DNA from: CAZLCK01 sp964558235
GTDB taxonomy: Bacteria > Actinomycetota > Coriobacteriia > Coriobacteriales > CADBOM01
Direction: 5' to 3'
Assembly (NCBI GenBank): GCA_964558235.1
Contig: CAZLCK010000008.1
Span: 1-40,109 of the forward strand
Length of the DNA stretch: 40,109 nucleotides
Below are positions 8,062 to 16,525 of this stretch, piece by piece. Each line of letters begins with the position of its first letter. Positions within the stretch are counted from its first letter, which is position 1. The notes beneath the pieces are model-generated. The model was not told the DNA's origin, did not search any database, and saw only the letters and a list, made by a program, of their open reading frames with translations. The position numbers and the translations under genes were made by a program.

Positions 8062-8538
8062 ATGAATGAAGCAACTGCAACGCTTGCTCAGTTTAAAAAG
8101 GCAGGCAGACTAACCCGTCGTGCTTTTCATAAGAATGGTCCAAAGAGCTATAAAAATGGTCAAGGCGCACTTCTTAATGCTCTAATCGAAAATGATGGAT
8201 CTACTCAGCGCGAGCTAGTTAAAAAGCTTGGTTGGAATCGTGGCGAGCTTAAGAGTGTTGTGAAAAAGGCAGTTCGTAATGAGTATGTTACGATTGGCGA
8301 TCATGACGATGTTCGTACATATACTGTCTCTTTGACAAACCAAGGTCGTGAGCTTGCAGAGAAGCGTATCGCTGTAAATGATCGTACTGCTGAAGATATC
8401 CTCTCTTGCTTAAGTGCCGAAGAGATTACACAGCTAAATGCAATAACAGAAAAGCTAATCCTTTCTTGTAAGGCGAAGGGTATTAATTGCAAGAAAAAAG
8501 GACATAAGTCGCACCATCATTGCGGCTGCCATCACTAA
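8062..8538 (+). CDS. MarR-like winged-helix regulator with His/Cys-rich C-terminal tail
   Basis: The ATG at 8062 is preferred over the longer frame from 8017, because GAAAGGA lies about eight bases upstream. This gives 158 residues. Residues 34-100 look like a MarR winged helix: LLNALIENDGSTQRELVKKLG, then a recognition helix around WNRGELKSVVKKAV, and a beta-wing ending in YTVSLTNQG. Residues 108-135 form a dimerisation-type helix. The last 25 residues are unusual: Cys at 136, 143, 154 and 156, and His at 148, 151-153 and 157-158. This could bind Zn, Ni or another metal. Operator-like sites lie upstream and a terminator downstream, so it is probably monocistronic and autoregulated. A metal-sensing role is inference. 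Confidence 0.82.
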   Translation: MNEATATLAQFKKAGRLTRRAFHKNGPKSYKNGQGALLNALIENDGSTQRELVKKLGWNRGELKSVVKKAVRNEYVTIGDHDDVRTYTVSLTNQGRELAEKRIAVNDRTAEDILSCLSAEEITQLNAITEKLILSCKAKGINCKKKGHKSHHHCGCHH

Positions 8539-8711
8539 TTGAGAGTTTTTCTGAGTGAGGTAACTCCTTGAACTTACCGCCCCTCTAGGGCAATGTCATT
8601 AACTTGAGCGAATAACATGCACGCTGGTATCGCTTAGAACAAGATTCTCGATGGGAGGAGCGAAAAAAGTCTCATTTTGCTGAGTGGACGCTCACATAAA
8701 ACCGCTCGCAG

Positions 8712-8749
8712 GGGATGCATCTGAACTATTTTGGATAGCATCCCTTTTT
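8712..8749 (+). terminator. Rho-independent terminator before rpsO
   Basis: GGGATGC (8712-8718) pairs with GCATCCC (8738-8744) across a 19-base loop and is followed directly by five Ts. It ends transcripts from the MarR-type gene or from an unrecognised RNA encoded just upstream. Confidence 0.75.
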
Positions 8750-8759
8750 GCTTTATAAT
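8731..8759 (+). promoter_or_regulatory. Probable rpsO promoter
   Basis: A perfect TATAAT (8754-8759) lies 17 bases after a weak -35 box, TTGGAT (8731-8736). The -35 overlaps the loop of the upstream terminator. Initiation would be near 8766, giving an 85-90 base leader. Confidence 0.6.
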
Positions 8760-8777
8760 GCAAAAGTTGTTTGATTT

Positions 8778-8848
8778 ACCCTTTGCTGGGTTTGCCGACA
8801 GACCACCTACGGTTTACTTTGCTTAGGGCGTATTTTTATGAAAGGTGG
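8778..8848 (+). promoter_or_regulatory. rpsO leader with ribosome-binding-site-sequestering element
   Basis: CCACCT (8803-8808) is exactly complementary to AGGTGG (8843-8848), the ribosome binding site of rpsO. In a competing fold, CCACCT sits in the loop of AGACC/GGTTT (8800-8815), next to a small ACCC/GGGT hairpin (8778-8791). S15 represses its own translation through leader RNAs in several bacterial phyla. This leader is a candidate, but I cannot match it to a known S15 leader class. Confidence 0.45.
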
Positions 8849-8853
8849 AAATA

Positions 8854-9129
8854 ATGCTAATTTCCAAGGAGCAGAAGGCCGAGCTCGTCCAGAAGTTTGG
8901 CAAGGATGCAAATGACAGTGGATCTCCTGAAGTACAAGTTGCTATTCTCACATACAGGATACGCAATCTCACGGAGCATCTAAAGGTTCACAAGAAGGAT
9001 CATCACACACGTAGAGGCCTTCTTATGATGGTAGGTAAGCGTCGTAGACTCTTGACCTACATAAAAAAGCGCGATATCGAGCGTTACAGGGCGTTGATCG
9101 CAGAGCTTGGAATTAGAGACAACGTTTAA
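8854..9129 (+). CDS. rpsO: 30S ribosomal protein S15
   Basis: The protein of 91 residues from the ATG at 8854 matches S15 (usually 88-91): MLISKEQ start, then GSPEVQVAILTYRIRNLTEHL, HKKDHHTRRGL and KRRRLLTYI. S15 binds the central domain of 16S rRNA early in assembly of the small subunit. The GTG at 8845 in the same frame is part of the ribosome binding site (AAAGGTGG) and is not the start. The gene is followed by a strong hairpin and then pnp, the classic rpsO-pnp arrangement. The leader suggests translational autoregulation. Confidence 0.97.
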   Translation: MLISKEQKAELVQKFGKDANDSGSPEVQVAILTYRIRNLTEHLKVHKKDHHTRRGLLMMVGKRRRLLTYIKKRDIERYRALIAELGIRDNV

Positions 9130-9140
9130 ATAGATAAATT

Positions 9141-9172
9141 ACATGAGGGGAGTCAATCGGCTCCCCTCATGT
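9141..9172 (+). terminator. Strong hairpin between rpsO and pnp
   Basis: ACATGAGGGGAG (9141-9152) and CTCCCCTCATGT (9161-9172) form a perfect 12-bp stem with an eight-base loop. Only two Ts follow, so it may be a partial terminator or an RNase-processing hairpin rather than a full stop. Confidence 0.7.
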
Positions 9173-9299
9173 TTAATGTGGGCAATGGCTAGCTGAAATA
9201 AGATTTGCTAAAACTTTTCGAAAGCAAGACGCTTGCCATAAAAGGCCCAAAGAGGTTAGGGCGCAAGGGGCGCCTGCGAAGAGAATGGAAGAAAATAGT

Positions 9300-11492
9300 A
9301 TGACAAAAATCACCGAGACCTTTGAGCTGTATGGTAAGACCTATACGCTTACCACCGGAGAGTTGGCTAAGCAAGCAACCGGCTCAGTCGTTGTAACTCA
9401 AGGCGAGACAACAGTTTTAGTTACGGCGGTGGTCTCAAAAGAGCAAAAGGACTTCGACTTTTTTCCGCTCACAGTCGATTATATCGAGCGTATGTACGCT
9501 GTTGGTCGCATTCCAGGCGGTTACCTAAAGCGCGAGTCACGTCCTTCTGAAAAGGGTACTTTAACTGCAAGAATGATCGATCGTCCAATACGCCCAGGTT
9601 TTGCTGATGGGTTTCGCAACGAGGTTCACATTGTAGCCACGCCTTTAGTTGCAGATGGCATTAATTCTCCAGATATTATCTCGGTCATGGGCGCATCTGC
9701 CGCTTTGATGGTGGGTGGAGTTCCATTTGAGGGACCAGTTGCTGGCGTTAGGATCGGTCGCGATCGTCAGTCTAAGGAGTTCATTGTTAATCCTAGTTTT
9801 GAAGAGGAGAAGAATTCCGATCTTGATCTGACTATGGCTGGTACTGCCGATTTTATCAGCATGGTTGAGGCTGGCGGTGAGGAGATCCCAGAAGAGGAGA
9901 TGCTTCAAGCTTTGGCTTTTGGCCAAAAAGTGCTTGGTGAGTTTTGTGATGCTCAACAGAGGTTTATCGACCGGGTTGCTCCAGAGTTGAAAGAATATCC
10001 GGTTGTTGAGCCAGTCTCTGAAGTTCACGATCGTGTCTTTGAATTTGCTTCGCAGATGGACGCAGCTCTTAAAGATGCAGATAAGCAATCTCGTACCGCT
10101 AAGGTCGAAGAGCTAAAGGCAGAGATAATTGCCACATTTACCGAGGAAGAACAGGAGATGTGGTCAAGCGAGATCGCTGCAGAGTTTAAGGCACTAGAGA
10201 AAAAGGTCATGAGGGCTATGATACTTGAGACTGGAGAGCGCGTTGATGGGCGCGGTGTCAAAGAAGTTCGCCCTCTCATGATTATTCCTGGATACCTTCC
10301 ACGCGTGCATGGATCAGGGCTTTTCCAACGTGGGCAAACTCAGGTCTTATCTATCTTAACTTTGGGAATGCTAAACGAGTGGCAGCGCATAGATACTATC
10401 GATCCTGAGGAAGGTAAGCGCTACATTCATCACTATAACTTTCCACCGTATTGCACAGGTGAGGTTGGACGTATGGGTGCGCCAAAACGCCGCGAGATTG
10501 GCCATGGCGCTTTAGCTGAGCGCGCTTTGCTCCCAGTTATTCCAAGCGAGGAGGAATTTCCATATACCATACGAATCGTCTCTGAAGTCTTGGAATCAAA
10601 CGGATCATCCTCTATGGCTTCGACCTGCGGATCGACCTTAGCTTTGATGGATGCTGGTGTTCCGATTAAGCGTCCCGTTTCTGGTGTCGCTATGGGTCTT
10701 ATCAAGGAGGGCGATGACGTTGCAATCCTTACCGATATCCAGGGCCTAGAGGATTTTCTCGGTGACATGGATTTTAAGGTCTGCGGAACCGAGAAGGGCA
10801 TCACCGCTCTTCAGATGGATAATAAGGCCAAAGGACTCTCTGTCGATATCTTGTCTGCAGCTCTTGATCAGGCAAAAGAGGGACGTAAGTTTATTCTTGA
10901 CGCAATGCTTACTCAAATCTCTGAACCTCGCCAAGAACTTTCTGAGTATGCGCCCCGTATTATCACAATGCATATACCTGTGGATAAGATCCGTGATGTT
11001 ATTGGAAGTGGCGGTAAGGTTATCCGTGGCATTCAAGAGCAAACCGGTGCCACTATTGAGATTCAAGAGGACGGCACTGTCTTTATTGCATCTTGCGATA
11101 CCGGCGGCGAGGATGCCGAAAAAGCGATTTTCGATATTATTCGCGTACCTGAAGTAGGTGAGGAGTACTTTGGGCGCGTAGTTTCGACCCAGCCATTTGG
11201 TGCATTTGTTGAGCTAACGCCATCTAAGGATGGTCTACTTCATATCTCCAAGGTTGCCAAGGGACGCATAGATAAGGTTGAGGATGTTTTGAACATTGGC
11301 GACGAAGTTCACGTTGTTGTTACCGAAGTCGACGACAAGGGTAAGATCTCTCTCGACAGACTCGATAAGCCAGAAGCTCCTCAGTCTGGTGGATCTGGTA
11401 AGGATCACGGTAGGCGCAGAGAGACTAATGATGGACGCGCTAGCTATAGTGAGGGTGCTCCAAAACGTGAGCCAAGACGTCGTCACAACTAG
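9300..11492 (+). CDS. pnp: Polyribonucleotide nucleotidyltransferase (PNPase)
   Basis: PNPase degrades RNA 3'-to-5' using phosphate and acts in mRNA turnover. I choose the ATG at 9300 (MTKITETFELYGKTY), which has GGAAG eight bases upstream. The in-frame ATG at 9285 lacks a good site. That gives 730 residues, within the family range. Domains in order are the first RNase PH core (GKTYTLTTGELAKQATGS), a helical linker, the second catalytic RNase PH core with SNGSSSMASTCGSTLALMDAG, a KH domain with the GSGG loop (DVIGSGGKVI) and an S1 domain (GRVVSTQPFGAFVEL). The last 40 residues are a basic, Gly/Arg-rich tail. It lies 170 bases after rpsO and ends before a terminator. Confidence 0.97.
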   Translation: MTKITETFELYGKTYTLTTGELAKQATGSVVVTQGETTVLVTAVVSKEQKDFDFFPLTVDYIERMYAVGRIPGGYLKRESRPSEKGTLTARMIDRPIRPGFADGFRNEVHIVATPLVADGINSPDIISVMGASAALMVGGVPFEGPVAGVRIGRDRQSKEFIVNPSFEEEKNSDLDLTMAGTADFISMVEAGGEEIPEEEMLQALAFGQKVLGEFCDAQQRFIDRVAPELKEYPVVEPVSEVHDRVFEFASQMDAALKDADKQSRTAKVEELKAEIIATFTEEEQEMWSSEIAAEFKALEKKVMRAMILETGERVDGRGVKEVRPLMIIPGYLPRVHGSGLFQRGQTQVLSILTLGMLNEWQRIDTIDPEEGKRYIHHYNFPPYCTGEVGRMGAPKRREIGHGALAERALLPVIPSEEEFPYTIRIVSEVLESNGSSSMASTCGSTLALMDAGVPIKRPVSGVAMGLIKEGDDVAILTDIQGLEDFLGDMDFKVCGTEKGITALQMDNKAKGLSVDILSAALDQAKEGRKFILDAMLTQISEPRQELSEYAPRIITMHIPVDKIRDVIGSGGKVIRGIQEQTGATIEIQEDGTVFIASCDTGGEDAEKAIFDIIRVPEVGEEYFGRVVSTQPFGAFVELTPSKDGLLHISKVAKGRIDKVEDVLNIGDEVHVVVTEVDDKGKISLDRLDKPEAPQSGGSGKDHGRRRETNDGRASYSEGAPKREPRRRHN

Positions 11493-11504
11493 TTAGTCTC
11501 ATCG

Positions 11505-11560
11505 AATAGCGTATAGCTTTATTGAAAGGCAAAAGCGCCTTAAGGTTGTGCGCTATTTTT
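11505..11560 (+). terminator. Terminator after pnp
   Basis: AATAGCG (11505-11511) pairs with CGCTATT (11551-11557) and runs into further Ts. An inner hairpin, AAGGC/GCCTT, sits within the loop. Confidence 0.65.
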
Positions 11561-11586
11561 ATACCTAGATATAAGCGACAAATAAC

Positions 11587-11615
11587 TAAAACCTATCGAA
11601 ATTAAAACCTATCGA
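11587..11615. repeat. 13-base direct repeat before the M16 peptidase gene
   Basis: TAAAACCTATCGA occurs at 11587-11599 and 11603-11615, 16 bases apart, just before the ribosome binding site of the next gene. It is either a short local duplication or a double binding site. Confidence 0.6.
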
Positions 11616-11635
11616 CAAACGAAGGATTTTAAAAA

Positions 11636-12898
11636 GTGTTTTACAAGAAAAGTACCCTTTCAAATGGTTTAAGCGTTTTGTCAGAAAATATGCCCGGCGT
11701 GCGTTCTATTACACTTGGCATTTGGTTTAAGGTTGGTTCGCGCGATGAACTTCCAGCGGAGGCCGGCATAAGCCATTTTATGGAGCATATGCTTTTTAAG
11801 GGAACAGAAAAACGCAGTGCGATCGAGATCTCTCAGGCCTTTGATTCTTTTGGAGCTGAGTTTAATGCTTTTACCTCCAAGGAATATACCTGTTTTTATG
11901 CGCGATTTGTCGACGACTATCTTGAGCAAGCATTAGAGATATTATCTGACATGCTTTTGAACTCTAAGTTTGCAGATAAAGAGGTCATGAGCGAACGTCA
12001 AGTTGTAATTGAGGAGATCGCTCGCTGTGAAGACTCTCCAGATGATTATGTATTTGAGCTGCTAAACGACAGTGTTTTCCCAACATGTACGCTTGGTCGT
12101 CCGATAGTTGGAACAAGGCAAAGTGTTGGAGGATTTACACATGACGACTTGGTGGCTTATCACAATAAGCACTACCATGCCGCCAATTGCACAGTTGCAG
12201 CTAGCGGGGATGTAGATCACGAAAAGCTTGTAGATCTTGTTAAGCAATACCTCGGCACGATGGTTGAAGGTAAGCGAAATGAGCGAAGTTTTTCTTTAGA
12301 AAAACCCAGCTCATATCTTTGCAGTGCAACTAAAGATACCGAGCAGGCTCACATTGTGTTAGGTACGCATGGTCTTGAGAGCGGAGATGATGATCGCTTT
12401 GCTTCTACTCTGATGGAAATTGCTTTTGGGGGCGGCATGTCTTCACGACTTTTTCAGGAGGTAAGAGAAAAGCGTGGGTTGGTCTATGCGATCTATGCTG
12501 GAACAACCTCTTATCAAGGAACTGGGCTTTTTACAATCTATGCAGGTACACGCCTAGAAAACTTAGGCGAGGTAGTAGCAATCATAGAGAAGGAGCGAAA
12601 AAAGCTGCTCGAGGATGGATTTAGTGCTGAAGAGCTAGAGAGAACAAAAGCTTATGCTATAGGACAGTCGATTCTCTCCATGGAATCGACTCGCAATAGG
12701 ATGACCCGTATGGGGCGCGCAATGGTTACCGAAAGACCGCTTTTGTCTATAGATGAAATAATAGAAAAATACCGCGAGGTAAGTCTAGAAGATGTCGACA
12801 GGGTTACGCACAGAGTGTTGGATGAAAAACCTGTTATCGCAGTTGTTAGCAGCGCAAATGATACTGAGATATATGCGGCATTAGATGGTATAGTTTAA
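11636..12898 (+). CDS. M16 family zinc metallopeptidase (processing-peptidase-like)
   Basis: A 420-residue single-unit M16 peptidase. The inverted zinc motif HFMEH is at 47-51 (H47, H51 ligands, E50 catalytic), and the third ligand Glu is at about 127 in VVIEEI, the expected 76 residues later. Family members cleave peptides and are related to mitochondrial processing peptidase beta. In Gram-positives, the gene commonly follows pnp. The start is GTG with AAGGA nine bases upstream. The C-terminal half (GGGMSSRLFQEVREKRGLVYAIYA) is the substrate-binding domain typical of the family. The physiological substrate is unknown. It probably shares a transcript with dapB, whose start is about 30 bases downstream. 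Confidence 0.93.
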   Translation: MFYKKSTLSNGLSVLSENMPGVRSITLGIWFKVGSRDELPAEAGISHFMEHMLFKGTEKRSAIEISQAFDSFGAEFNAFTSKEYTCFYARFVDDYLEQALEILSDMLLNSKFADKEVMSERQVVIEEIARCEDSPDDYVFELLNDSVFPTCTLGRPIVGTRQSVGGFTHDDLVAYHNKHYHAANCTVAASGDVDHEKLVDLVKQYLGTMVEGKRNERSFSLEKPSSYLCSATKDTEQAHIVLGTHGLESGDDDRFASTLMEIAFGGGMSSRLFQEVREKRGLVYAIYAGTTSYQGTGLFTIYAGTRLENLGEVVAIIEKERKKLLEDGFSAEELERTKAYAIGQSILSMESTRNRMTRMGRAMVTERPLLSIDEIIEKYREVSLEDVDRVTHRVLDEKPVIAVVSSANDTEIYAALDGIV

Positions 12899-12932
12899 AG
12901 ATATGAATAATTTACAAGGGAAGGAAATCCAA

Positions 12933-13751
12933 ATGAGCAACGAGACTCAAACAGAGATCAAAGTGCTTGTAAGCGGATATTGTGGAAGCATGGGCACAAA
13001 GGTTGTTGCGGCAGTTACCGAGGCCTGTGATATGCAGGTTGTTGCTGGAGTCGATATTAATTCAAATGATGGTGACAAGGTTACTTTAGTTGACGGGACC
13101 TATGTTGCTCCCGGATTTTCCGATCTTAGCGCAGCTATAGAGGCTACAAAACCAGATGTTATGGTTGACTTTACGCATCCATCTGCTGTGGCTGGCAATA
13201 TTGAGTGCGCGCTTTCGCATAGCGTTGATTGTGTTATTGGAACAACAGGTCTAAAAGATAGTGATCTTGAGCGTCTAAGCGGCCTTATTCCAGATAGCAC
13301 AACACTTTTTATTGCGCCTAATTTTACAACCGGCGCGGTCTTGATGATGAAGTTTGCCCAGATGGCTGCGAAGTATTTCCCAGATTGTGAGATTATCGAG
13401 TTGCATCATAATCACAAGGCTGATGCACCAAGTGGAACAGCGATTCGTACAGCTAACCTAATCGCCTCTGCGCGTGATTTTGATACCACATCTCCAGGCA
13501 AGGAGACCGAAGTTGCGGGCTGTGAAGGCGCGAGGGGTGCCCTTGTAAGTGGTGTGCCTGTTCATTCCGTGAGATCTGATGGGTATGTTGCCCATCAAGA
13601 GGTTATACTCGGTTCTATGGGACAAACACTTACAATAAGACATGATTCGTACGATCGTATCTCATATATGCCAGGTGTTTTGCTCGCAATTAGAAATGTT
13701 GGGGATAGATCTGGGCTTATTGTTGGTCTAGAAAACTTCATGGAGGACTAA
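12933..13751 (+). CDS. dapB: 4-hydroxy-tetrahydrodipicolinate reductase
   Basis: DapB reduces 4-hydroxy-tetrahydrodipicolinate with NAD(P)H in the lysine/diaminopimelate pathway, which feeds peptidoglycan synthesis. The N-terminal Rossmann motif is VSGYCGSMG, and the catalytic segment is ELHHNHKADAPSGTA with the His pair and the Lys. I choose the ATG at 12933 (MSNETQTEIKVLV), because GGGAAGGA lies just upstream. The in-frame ATG at 12903 has none. The resulting 272 residues fit the family. Its TAA stop overlaps the dapA ATG by one base, so the two are translationally coupled. Confidence 0.96.
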   Translation: MSNETQTEIKVLVSGYCGSMGTKVVAAVTEACDMQVVAGVDINSNDGDKVTLVDGTYVAPGFSDLSAAIEATKPDVMVDFTHPSAVAGNIECALSHSVDCVIGTTGLKDSDLERLSGLIPDSTTLFIAPNFTTGAVLMMKFAQMAAKYFPDCEIIELHHNHKADAPSGTAIRTANLIASARDFDTTSPGKETEVAGCEGARGALVSGVPVHSVRSDGYVAHQEVILGSMGQTLTIRHDSYDRISYMPGVLLAIRNVGDRSGLIVGLENFMED

Positions 13752-14653
13752 TGACTGCCACATCGCCTTTCGGCCGGTTGATCCCGGCTATGGTTACACC
13801 TTTTGACGCTAATTTAGAGCTCGACTTGCCACGTGCACAGGAGCTTGCGATAAGGCTTTTGGACGGAGGGTGCGATTCTTTATTAGTCAATGGCACCACA
13901 GGTGAATCACCAACAGTTTTTTATCCACAAAAGATCGATCTTTTTAGGGCAATCTTGGATGCTGTGGATGGTCGTGCTCCAGTTATTGCTAATGTTGGTG
14001 ATAACTGCACTGCCGACTCAGTTAACTTTGCAACAGAGGTTGTAAGACTTGGTGTAGATGGAATCATGCTTGTGGTTCCTTATTACAACAAGCCTCCACA
14101 AGAGGGCTTGTACAGACATTTCCGCTCAATTGCAGAGGCGGTAGATGTGCCTGTGATTTTATATAACATACCTGGAAGATGCGTAATTAATATGACCGCG
14201 CAGACTACACTTCGCTTAGCAAATGATGTTGAGAACATCATCGCGGTCAAAGAAGCATCGGGTGATTTAGACCAGATTAAGGAGATCATCGATGGATCTC
14301 CTAGCGGCTTCTATGTCTACTCCGGAGACGATTCATTAACGCTTCCGATTATGGAACTCGGTGGACATGGAGTCATATCAACAATTGCAAATGTCACACC
14401 GCAACGTATGAAGGAGATTGTAGACGCACAAGCTGCAGGCGATCGTACTCATGCCCTAGCGCTGGATCTGAAATTGCAGCCCTTGATGAAGGAACTTTTT
14501 GTAACTGCCAACCCAATTTTGGTTAAAGAGGCTCTTAAACTTATGGGCTTTTCAGTCGGAGGGCTACGTCTACCTTTGATTGATGCTACAGAAGAACAAT
14601 CAGCTCATCTTGCTCAGGTCATGCGTGAAGTTGGTGTGCTGACCGAGGAGTAA
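13751..14653 (+). CDS. dapA: 4-hydroxy-tetrahydrodipicolinate synthase
   Basis: DapA condenses pyruvate with aspartate semialdehyde through a Schiff base on Lys. The catalytic Lys is K167 in VKEASGD. NGTTGE carries the Thr pair of the proton relay, and VPYYNKPPQEGLYRHF carries the active-site Tyr. The 300-residue length is typical of this TIM-barrel family. The ATG overlaps the dapB stop (TAATG), and GGAGG lies just upstream. The rnj gene starts three bases after its stop, as in many actinobacteria (dapA-rnj). Confidence 0.97.
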   Translation: MTATSPFGRLIPAMVTPFDANLELDLPRAQELAIRLLDGGCDSLLVNGTTGESPTVFYPQKIDLFRAILDAVDGRAPVIANVGDNCTADSVNFATEVVRLGVDGIMLVVPYYNKPPQEGLYRHFRSIAEAVDVPVILYNIPGRCVINMTAQTTLRLANDVENIIAVKEASGDLDQIKEIIDGSPSGFYVYSGDDSLTLPIMELGGHGVISTIANVTPQRMKEIVDAQAAGDRTHALALDLKLQPLMKELFVTANPILVKEALKLMGFSVGGLRLPLIDATEEQSAHLAQVMREVGVLTEE

Positions 14654-14655
14654 AT

Positions 14656-16452
14656 TTGGCCAACAATAATAAAAGTGTCTCTAAGGATTCTTCGAAGATA
14701 GAATCCGCGGGTGCTCGTGCCCGAAATAGTCGTGCTTATTCGAATGGGAAGATTCGCCGCGTACATGGGCAAGCTGGGAATGCTCGCAAAAAACCTGCTA
14801 CTAAGTTACGGATAATTCCACTTGGTGGTCTGGATGGTGTCGGCAATAATATGACCGTCTTTGAGTACGGCGACGATATGATCGTAGTCGATGCCGGCAT
14901 GATGTTTCCAGACGATGACCATCCGGGAATTGATCTCTTGGTCCCAGATTACACCTATATTCTCGAAAATTCTCACAAGTTGCGTGGGCTTATAATCACG
15001 CACGGCCATGAGGATCACACAGGTGCGATTCCTTATGTATTAAAGGATTTGGATGTTAAAACTAGCATCTATGGGTCTGCTTTAACCAATGGCCTTATCG
15101 AGGGAAAGCTCGCTGAACATCGGTTTAAAGATGTTGTTTTGAATGAGATTAAGTCGGGCACAAAGATTAAACTTAGCGCCTTTAACATCGAGTTTTTCAA
15201 TGTCAATCATTCAATTCCAGGCGCGATGGGTGTGTTTATTAAAACTCCAGCGGGCAGTGTTTTGCATACTGGCGACTTTAAACTCGACCAGACTCCAATT
15301 GATGGAGTTAAAACAGATTTTGGCATGATCTCTAGATTTGCTGACGAGGGAATAGACCTGTTGATGAGCGATTCCACCAATGCAAATAACGCTAATTTTA
15401 CGCGCTCTGAAGCTGAAGTCGGAAAGGTTCTAAATAGCATTATTGCAAATGCAAAGGGTAGGGTAGTCGTTGCATCGTTTGCAAGCCATATTCATCGTAT
15501 TCAGCAGATTTGTGATGCTACGGTGCGTGCCGGCAGAAAGGTTGCTGTTACTGGACGTTCAATGCTTACCAATACAGAGATAGCCCGCAGACTTGGTTAT
15601 TTAGAGATCGACGATGAGAGCATAGTCGATGCATACCAGGTAAACGACATGCCTCGCCACAAAATGGTTGTCTTATGCACAGGTAGTCAGGGCGAGCCTC
15701 TCTCTGCATTGACGCGAATTGCAAATGGCGAACATAAGACTATAGATATACAACGCGGGGACACAGTCATCATCTCGGCCTCTCCAGTACCTGGAAATGA
15801 AAAGGCGGTCAATCGCGTGAAGAATGCATTGGCTAAGGCTGGAGTGGATTTTTACGATAAAGATCGCTGTATGGTTCACGTTTCTGGACATGCTGGTGCT
15901 GAAGAGCTCAAATTGGTTATGGCAATTTGTAAACCAAAGAACTTTTTGCCAATTCATGGTGAAGAGTTGCATCTACAAGCACATGCTAATTTGGCTCGTA
16001 ATATTGGCATTCCTAACGACCACATCTTTACGCTTGAAAACGGTAACGTTTTAGAGATGTTAAATGGAAACATTACCGTTGGCGAAAGCGTGGATAGCGG
16101 AATTGTCTTTGTTGAGGGTCTCTCTGTAGGAGATGCTTCAACGCTTGTTTTAAAGGATCGCAAGACATTGGCTAACGAGGGCGTTGCAACTGTTGTTCTT
16201 CAGATTAGCAAGCGCGATGGGCGTCCGCTTCCAAATGTTGAAGTTATTATGCGTGGTGTTAGTGGTGGCGATGATGTGAATCTGCTCGATGATGCGACTA
16301 GTGTTTTACAAAAGACGCTATCGAATCTCTCACATGATTATAGGCTTGACCCTAGGTCGTTAAAGCGTGAGGTGAGAGATGCTTTATCGCGCTTTTTGTG
16401 GAGCAGATGCAGGCGTCGCCCGATGATCATACCTGTCATCATAGAAGTTTAG
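14656..16452 (+). CDS. rnj: Ribonuclease J
   Basis: RNase J is a metallo-beta-lactamase-fold nuclease with endo- and 5'-exonuclease activity, central to RNA turnover in bacteria without RNase E-type degradosomes. The zinc motif HGHEDH is at 116-121, and LHTGDFKLDQ and the beta-CASP segment (SGHAGAEELK, PIHGE) follow. The C-terminus (REVRDALSRFLWSRCRRRPMI) is the usual RNase J domain. The length is 598 residues. About 50 N-terminal residues form a Ser/Lys/Arg-rich, probably disordered extension, common in actinobacterial members. The start is TTG, with GAGGAG five bases upstream. It forms one operon with dapB and dapA. Confidence 0.96.
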   Translation: MANNNKSVSKDSSKIESAGARARNSRAYSNGKIRRVHGQAGNARKKPATKLRIIPLGGLDGVGNNMTVFEYGDDMIVVDAGMMFPDDDHPGIDLLVPDYTYILENSHKLRGLIITHGHEDHTGAIPYVLKDLDVKTSIYGSALTNGLIEGKLAEHRFKDVVLNEIKSGTKIKLSAFNIEFFNVNHSIPGAMGVFIKTPAGSVLHTGDFKLDQTPIDGVKTDFGMISRFADEGIDLLMSDSTNANNANFTRSEAEVGKVLNSIIANAKGRVVVASFASHIHRIQQICDATVRAGRKVAVTGRSMLTNTEIARRLGYLEIDDESIVDAYQVNDMPRHKMVVLCTGSQGEPLSALTRIANGEHKTIDIQRGDTVIISASPVPGNEKAVNRVKNALAKAGVDFYDKDRCMVHVSGHAGAEELKLVMAICKPKNFLPIHGEELHLQAHANLARNIGIPNDHIFTLENGNVLEMLNGNITVGESVDSGIVFVEGLSVGDASTLVLKDRKTLANEGVATVVLQISKRDGRPLPNVEVIMRGVSGGDDVNLLDDATSVLQKTLSNLSHDYRLDPRSLKREVRDALSRFLWSRCRRRPMIIPVIIEV

Positions 16453-16525
16453 TAAAAAGCTACGGCACACTAGATTGCTGCGCGTAATCGTCGCGAATAG
16501 ATTTCAGCGCTAATGCACGTACACA

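Larger units (their letters stand above)
8539..8853. other. Intergenic region: structured stretch, terminator, rpsO promoter and leader
   Basis: No coding sequence is seen in these 315 bases. From 8570 to 8710 there are several possible hairpins, for example GCCC/GGGC near 8580-8592, GAGCGA/TCGCTT near 8607-8633 and GAGCG/CGCTC flanking 8655-8695. They match no RNA family I can name. A terminator (8712-8749), a promoter overlapping it, and the rpsO leader follow. Confidence 0.55.

Noticed and set aside
8570..8750. T-box or other aminoacylation riboswitch
   Set aside because: No T-box antiterminator consensus and no downstream aminoacyl-tRNA synthetase or amino-acid gene. The transcript ends before rpsO.
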